This document shows, piece by piece, positions 20,901 through 22,763 of a stretch of 22,763 bases of DNA. A program made the position numbers and the translations under genes. The stretch is from Didymodactylos carnosus (lineage: Eukaryota; Rotifera; Eurotatoria; Philodinida; Philodinidae). Below the pieces are notes generated by a model. The model did not search any database. It saw nothing but the letters and a program-made list of their open reading frames with translations, and was not told where the DNA came from. Location of the stretch: NCBI GenBank assembly GCA_905250885.1, contig CAJNOQ010002763.1:1-22763 (forward strand). Reading direction: 5' to 3'. The first letter of the stretch is position 1. Every line of letters begins with the position of its first letter.

Positions 20901-22742
20901 ACACATGTGATGATTCTTTAACTTCTGATCGTCCGATAGGAACGAAGAAGTTGGGAGCAGGAAATTCGTTCAAAAGATCAAGAACTGACGGTAATAACAT
21001 AGCTTATAAATATTCTACTTGGAGTCTCCTATATGTGCAATATTTCAGAGCTGGAGAGACAAATATCAACGACTCGAATATGTAAGTCAATGCTGTTCTA
21101 AAAGCGGTGTACCGTTGTGAGTATCACTTATGTATTTTACAGTCGTATACTCAACAGATCGACGTTTACAAATCAGATACACGAGTAACAGAACTGGAGC
21201 GAGAACTTCAGGTAAATTAGTCTAACATGCGTAAATGAGTCTACCACGCGTGTAATATTTCAGAGCTGGAAAGAGAAATATCAGCGACTCGAATTAGAAG
21301 TAAGTTTTCGGAAAAATGAATGTCGATCTAGCAGACTGATCAGCACAAAAATAATGACACACCAAAGCTATTCTCTCTTTTGTAATAGGAACACCGTGAA
21401 CTACAGCTTGTACTTCAAGTAAGTCATTATTCACTCATTCATCAGCATTTTTAATAATGTATCATTGACGAAGAACGTTTTCATTTTAACAGGAAAAGAG
21501 TCGATTAGAATCACAACTTGTAGTAAGCCAATGCTGTTTTCTAAAAGCGGTGTGCTAATGTTAGTTTCATTTATTTACTTTACAGTCGTATAAGCAACAG
21601 ATCGAGGTTTACAAATCAGATACACAAGTAGTAGAACTGGAACGAGAACTTCGAGTAAGTAACGTAGCTGATAAATATTCTACTTGGAGTCTACTATACG
21701 TGGAACATTTCAGAGCTGGAAAGAGAAATATCAGCGACTCGAATTTGAAGTAAGTTTTCGGAAAAATGAATGTCGATCTAGCAGACTGATCAGCACAAAA
21801 ATAATGACACACCAAAGCTATTCTCTCTTTTGTAATAGGAACACCGTGAACTACAGCTTGTACTTCAAGTAAGTCATTATTCACTCATCCATCAGCATTT
21901 TTAATAATATAACATTGATGAAGAACGTTTTCATTTTAACAGGAAAAGAGTCGATTAGAATCACAACTTGTGGTAAGTCAATACTGTTTTCTAAAAGCGG
22001 TGTGCTAATGTTAGTTTCATTTATTTATTATACAGTCGTACAGAGAACAGATCCAGGTACTCGAACGAAGCACGCGATCAATCGAATTGGAAAGAGAACT
22101 TAAGGTAAATCGTTAGTCGGCTAAACGAAACAGCACGTTGCTTATTTTTTGACATGCTTTATACAGTGAAAAAGCCTGATAATAGTCATGACGGTTTTAT
22201 TCTCGGTTTCTCGAAGTCGGTTTAAAACCGGGCAGTTTAAGCTACAGTGCAGAATTTGACATGTCTGTTTTAGATAAATGAAGAACAAGATGCCCGCTGA
22301 TTTTTCATTTCTTTGCATTAAACTTATGTTGTTTAATTAGGAAGACTTTCTGATACACTATTGGCTGAAACTGCGGATTTTGTATGAACTTTGAAACTAG
22401 CAAGCATGAGTAACTCTTTCACGGTTTGCTTCTTTACGCTTTTGTTTTCATTATTTTCCTTTGGCAAACTGTCGATCCACGATTTTGTTTCGTTATTACA
22501 GTTTTATGCCGTGCGATATTTAGTCATCGCTATAATTTCATAGTTCTGAAACTGACGGTTTCATTTCTTACGGTCTCTTTCCACCTTATATTGCACATGT
22601 CTGATGTGCAACCATCACCACTCTTCTTTTGTAGAGGTTCAAAGAGCAATTTAATCAGATTGAATACGATCACCAACGAGAAATAGAATCGCTTCGATTG
22701 CGCTTTCAAGAAGACATCCGTTCAAAAGATCAAGAACTGACG
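8844..22742 (+). CDS. Centrosomin / CDK5RAP2-like centrosomal scaffold protein (5' part, 39 exons seen)
   Basis: Spliced gene. The first exons carry the centrosomin motif 1 (Cnn_1N), ELTELKRENFNLKLRIYFLE, matching the N-terminal motif of Drosophila centrosomin and vertebrate CDK5RAP2 and myomegalin, which binds and activates the gamma-tubulin ring complex. Exons: 8844-8920, 8981-9063, 10448-10537, 10605-10663, 14511-14865, 14938-14976, 16166-16228, 16291-16377, 16437-16499, 16558-16668, 18323-18364, 18422-18529, 18584-18643, 18743-18832, then a 25-exon array from 18895. Reading frame is continuous throughout, about 835 codons from Met 8893. After the motif the protein is mostly charged coiled coil, as in the family. 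Every intron after exon 5 is phase 0. The gene continues past the right edge, so the C-terminal CM2 region is not seen. The true start is uncertain: the first exon begins at an acceptor, so Met 8893 may be internal. Confidence 0.8.
8981..9063 (+). CDS. CM1 gene exon 2
   Basis: Follows a 60-nt intron ending CATTTTTTAG. Encodes DQNPTDMSKPSKEEQLYK then LKTYREFDE, the charged lead-in that precedes the CM1 core in family members. Ends at a phase-0 GTAACA donor. The 60-nt intron is stop-free and in frame, so retention is possible. Confidence 0.65.
9064..10447 (+). other. Intron of the CM1 gene (1.4 kb)
   Basis: GTAACA donor to TTCTTCTAG acceptor. It contains the first copy (about 9905-10064) of a roughly 160-nt repeat found again in the next long intron, including a TG-rich microsatellite near 9950-9982. 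Open frames here end in T-rich noise and are not supported as exons. Confidence 0.6.
9905..10064. repeat. Repeat B, copy 1 (with TG-rich microsatellite)
   Basis: Shares about 155 nt with 11730-11882 and 12967-13133, including AAATATCAGTTCAAATCGAA and CTCACATTCCCTATTTAATG. The three copies differ by few substitutions and by the length of the TG-rich run, indicating fairly recent duplication. Confidence 0.7.
10448..10537 (+). CDS. CM1 core exon (centrosomin motif 1)
   Basis: Thirty codons: ELTELKRENFNLKLRIYFLE followed by NPHVEQSNSE. The ENFNLKLRIYFLE core is the family signature for gamma-tubulin complex binding. Phase 0 on both sides, with a GTAAGT donor. The motif is cut from its FDE lead-in exactly at the exon boundary. 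Confidence 0.93.
10605..10663 (+). CDS. CM1 gene exon 4, coiled coil
   Basis: After a 67-nt intron. Encodes LIEQLRTESEVLKQQLNQK plus two bases (AA), so the following intron is phase 2, unlike the rest of the gene. Typical coiled coil directly after CM1. Donor GTAAGT at 10664. Confidence 0.85.
11579..12036. repeat. Duplicated intron segment, A1-B2-A2
   Basis: Unit A (11579-11711, from TTCTGGACGC to CAGCCAAGG) is followed by repeat B (11730-11882), then a closer copy of A (about 11905-12036). B2 plus A2 recurs almost unchanged at 12967-13286, so the intron grew by segmental duplication of an A-B unit. Confidence 0.65.
12180..12763. mobile_element. 584-bp near-perfect palindromic foldback element
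   Basis: Arms of about 290 bp each meet with essentially no spacer, centred near 12474 (GAGGTTGACGTCATGAC and its complement). The ends are AGGCG / CGCCT, flanked by TA on both sides (12178-12179, 12764-12765), as expected for a Tc1/mariner-type target duplication. Arms are almost identical for most of their length and diverge only near the tips. No coding capacity. Confidence 0.7.
12964..13286. repeat. Duplicated intron segment, B3-A3
   Basis: Nearly identical to 11729-12036, with the same TG-rich run, the same CTCACATTCCCTATTTAATG block and the same trailing unit A from TTCTGGACGC. The 584-bp palindrome lies between the two copies. Confidence 0.7.
13354..13491. mobile_element. Small inverted-repeat element (138 bp)
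   Basis: Arms of about 52 bp (13354-13405 and 13440-13491) begin TCTGTTAATAGGATTGAAAT and end with its complement, around a roughly 35-nt spacer. Looks like a short MITE. No clear target duplication was found. Confidence 0.55.
14511..14865 (+). CDS. CM1 gene exon 5 (large linker exon)
   Basis: The leading C completes the AA left by exon 4 (Asn), then 118 codons. The Ser/Thr-rich start (TGSQSQDLSSSSNT) is followed by coiled coil (LLAEFDQLRKSYQTLLNSYR), a Ser/Thr-rich linker and a Glu/Arg-rich helix (GRRERENEIQALQEHIKTLE). It is the longest exon of the gene. An upstream in-frame Met at 14431 lies before the acceptor, in intron sequence. Donor GTATGA. Confidence 0.85.
14938..14976 (+). CDS. CM1 gene exon 6
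   Basis: Thirteen codons, TLRHSQIDQQSAE, between a TTATTTCAG acceptor and a GTAAGA donor, phase 0 on both sides. Continues the helix of exon 5. Confidence 0.8.
14977..16165 (+). other. Intron of the CM1 gene (1.2 kb)
   Basis: GTAAGA donor to a polypyrimidine TTTTTTTTTGCAG acceptor. AT-rich. I see no repeat or additional exon in it. Confidence 0.6.
16166..16228 (+). CDS. CM1 gene exon 7, with tandem NAGNAG acceptor
   Basis: Encodes QESTTSIDYSDELRARDTII plus Glu. The acceptor reads TGCAGCAG, so splicing three bases later (from 16169) would drop the first Gln without changing frame. Donor GTAAAT, phase 0. Confidence 0.8.
16291..16377 (+). CDS. CM1 gene exon 8
   Basis: Twenty-nine codons: ELKRSINSTTEHLRNSVLVA then LPPANIPDD. 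The Pro-containing end breaks the coiled coil. Acceptor GTTTTTAG; donor GTAACA begins a 59-nt intron. Confidence 0.8.
16437..16499 (+). CDS. CM1 gene exon 9
   Basis: Twenty-one codons, SSRRRVEELQDEVQTHLKTI plus Glu, coiled coil, phase 0. Acceptor CTTTTTTTAG, weak donor GTAGAG starting a 58-nt intron. Confidence 0.8.
16558..16668 (+). CDS. CM1 gene exon 10
   Basis: Thirty-seven codons beginning TLRVECSDLRSSEQKLRLQI and ending VAFDRHG. Coiled coil, phase 0, GTAAGT donor. The Val/Ala/Phe-rich end before the next intron departs from the Glu/Arg-rich pattern. Confidence 0.82.
16669..18322 (+). other. Intron of the CM1 gene (1.65 kb)
   Basis: GTAAGT donor to TTCTGTTTCAG acceptor. AT-rich, no repeat recognised. 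An open frame at 18151-18342 runs into the acceptor in the wrong frame for the next exon and is not supported. Confidence 0.6.
18323..18364 (+). CDS. CM1 gene exon 11
   Basis: Fourteen codons, SSVVHDDYQIRHIK, with a GTGAGT donor. Phase 0 on both sides, followed by a 57-nt intron. Confidence 0.75.
18422..18529 (+). CDS. CM1 gene exon 12
   Basis: Thirty-six codons, starting DVKSAVAQVTKNLMYDAENL and ending VQEQEE. Amphipathic helix, phase 0, GTAAAT donor. Confidence 0.82.
18584..18643 (+). CDS. CM1 gene exon 13
   Basis: Twenty codons, WQGKLQRLQQQITQKDVYIQ. Starts with Trp like array exon B (SWKEKYQRL), so it could be a distant relative of the array exons. Phase 0. Confidence 0.82.
18743..18832 (+). 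CDS. CM1 gene exon 14
   Basis: Thirty codons, QLERRESELELTIKQRYTER then INRLELELVE. Strong coiled coil. The QRYTERINRLELE part resembles array exon B followed by C (KYQRLEFE), which suggests common origin. Phase 0, GTAAGA donor. Confidence 0.82.
18895..18924 (+). CDS. Array exon D0
   Basis: Ten codons, ERSRFESQLL, the divergent first copy of exon type D (EKSRLESQL). Its downstream 60-nt intron starts GTAAGTCAATGCTGT like the other D introns, so this is the true left edge of the duplicated block. Confidence 0.82.
18985..19371 (+). CDS. Array cassette 1: exons A-B-C-D
   Basis: Exons A 18985-19053 (SYKQQIEVYKLDTRTVELER plus ELQ), B 19113-19148 (SWKEKYQRLEFE), C 19238-19267 (EHRELQLVLQ) and D 19342-19371 (EKSRLESQLM). 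Fifty-five residues, all phase 0 with GTAAGT-type donors. The intron between B and C (89 nt) is almost invariant in all four full copies. Charged coiled coil with a Leu/Ile/Tyr/Trp core. Confidence 0.85.
19383..19523. mobile_element. hAT-like MITE inside an array intron
   Basis: A 141-bp GC-rich insertion absent from the homologous D-to-A introns. Ends are TAATGGCGGAT and, on the complement, CAGTGACGGAT. A second inverted block, GGTACGTGCGGCCG / GGTACGTGCGGTCG, lies further in. It is flanked by AGTCAATG (19375-19382) and AGTCAACG (19524-19531), an 8-bp target duplication with one mismatch. Intact paralogous introns read AGTCAATGCTGTTTTCT across the empty site, which confirms the insertion. 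Confidence 0.8.
19584..20226 (+). CDS. Array cassette 2: exons A'-E-F-B-C-D
   Basis: Exons A' 19584-19652 (SYREQIQVLERSTQSIELER plus EIK), E 19729-19806 (26 codons, starting TYKEQLRQIQYEHQQETESL), F 19860-19910 (ERRSWEQEIRSKDQELT), B 19969-20004, C 20094-20123 and D 20197-20226. Total 98 residues, exactly 14 heptads. All phase 0. Intron lengths 53-103 nt. Exon A' carries a different sequence from A and is always followed by E. Confidence 0.85.
20289..21081 (+). CDS. Array cassette 3: exons A'-E-F-chimeric B/D
   Basis: Exons A' 20289-20357, E 20809-20886, F 20940-20990 and a chimeric exon 21049-21081 (SWRDKYQRLEY). The chimera starts as exon B but is followed by the intron normally found after exon D, so C, D and two introns were deleted. 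Total 77 residues (11 heptads), 21 fewer than cassette 2. Exons E and F with their introns are identical to those of cassette 2. Confidence 0.83.
20358..20808 (+). other. Expanded A'-to-E intron (451 nt)
   Basis: Homologous in part to the intron at 22105-22634 (530 nt), while the equivalent intron at 19653-19728 is only 76 nt. An internal direct repeat (near 20363-20410 and 20708-20755, with AGTTGTTGT followed by ATTTTTT) brackets about 300 nt. The open frame at 20373-20570 is inside this intron and is not supported. Confidence 0.55.
21143..21522 (+). CDS. Array cassette 4: exons A-B-C-D
   Basis: Exons A 21143-21211 (SYTQQIDVYKSDTRVTELER plus ELQ), B 21264-21299 (SWKEKYQRLELE), C 21389-21418 and D 21493-21522 (EKSRLESQLV). 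Fifty-five residues, phase 0. Its C-to-D intron shares variants with cassette 2, not with the adjacent cassette 5. Confidence 0.85.
21586..21972 (+). CDS. Array cassette 5: exons A-B-C-D
   Basis: Exons A 21586-21654 (SYKQQIEVYKSDTQVVELER plus ELR), B 21714-21749 (SWKEKYQRLEFE), C 21839-21868 and D 21943-21972. Fifty-five residues, phase 0. The B exon and the C-to-D intron share variants with cassette 1, 2.5 kb away. Confidence 0.85.
22036..22742 (+). CDS. Array cassette 6 (start): exons A' and fused E/F
   Basis: Exon A' 22036-22104 (SYREQIQVLERSTRSIELER plus ELK). After a 530-nt intron comes a single 108-nt exon, 22635-22742. It combines E (starting RFKEQFNQIEYDHQREIESL) and the end of F (IRSKDQELT), with no intron between. 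It is 36 residues instead of 43, exactly one heptad shorter. The following intron starts like the other F-to-B introns, so exon B should lie just beyond the window. Confidence 0.8.
22105..22634 (+). other. Expanded A'-to-E/F intron (530 nt)
   Basis: GTAAAT donor to CTTCTTTTGTAG acceptor. The right end (GATGTGCAACCATCACCACT) is shared with both other A'-to-E introns. The middle contains AT-rich sequence with no supported gene. Confidence 0.6.
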
Positions 22743-22763
22743 GTAATAACATAGCTTATAAAT

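Noticed and set aside
19050-21884. Minus-strand open frames of 77 and 91 codons overlapping cassettes 1 and 5 (19050-19283, 21609-21884)
   Set aside because: They are duplicated only because the plus-strand cassettes are, and they run across clear plus-strand exon-intron boundaries.
1-22763. CRISPR arrays, bacterial operons, tRNA or rRNA genes
   Set aside because: The direct repeats are exons and introns of a spliced gene or transposon copies, and I saw no tRNA-like or rRNA-like sequence.

Overview
This is animal (metazoan) DNA: AT-rich, with spliced genes whose introns follow GT-AG rules. Many introns are only 53-99 nt, mixed with a few of 1-4 kb packed with foldback repeats. The short introns, low GC and Ser/Gln-rich protein style would suit a rotifer or another spiralian, but the window alone does not settle the species. 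Both recognisable genes are on the + strand.

Region 1 (22-987) is an apparently single-exon gene for a 321-residue protein. It has a long Ser/Gln/Thr/Asn/Tyr-rich disordered N-terminus and a C-terminal LC8-type dynein light chain domain. Region 2 (988-8843) has no convincing intact gene. It holds a small hAT-like MITE, several inverted-repeat elements, a cluster of AGGATCCT palindromes and faint coding-like relics on the minus strand.

Region 3 (8844 to the window end) is the 5' part of a large multi-exon gene. Its N-terminus carries the centrosomin motif 1 (CM1 / Cnn_1N, core ENFNLKLRIYFLE), so it is a centrosomin / CDK5RAP2 / myomegalin homologue, the family that recruits and activates gamma-tubulin ring complexes at centrosomes. 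I could assemble 39 exons (about 835 codons from the first plausible Met), and the gene runs off the right edge. Introns from exon 5 onward are all phase 0.

The most striking part is 18895-22763, an array of 25 very short phase-0 exons (30-108 nt). They are repeated copies of a few exon types, called here A, A', B, C, D, E and F, in the order D0-ABCD-A'EFBCD-A'EF(B/D)-ABCD-ABCD-A'(EF)... All encode charged coiled-coil sequence. Introns are duplicated with the exons and are in places more conserved than them. Two cassettes were rearranged, one as a chimeric B/D exon and one as a fused E/F exon that lost its intron. These lost exactly 21 and 7 residues, whole numbers of heptads. A hAT-like MITE sits in one array intron.

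The two genes are plausibly connected in function (an LC8-type dynein hub domain and a centrosomal scaffold), but their adjacency alone does not show that.
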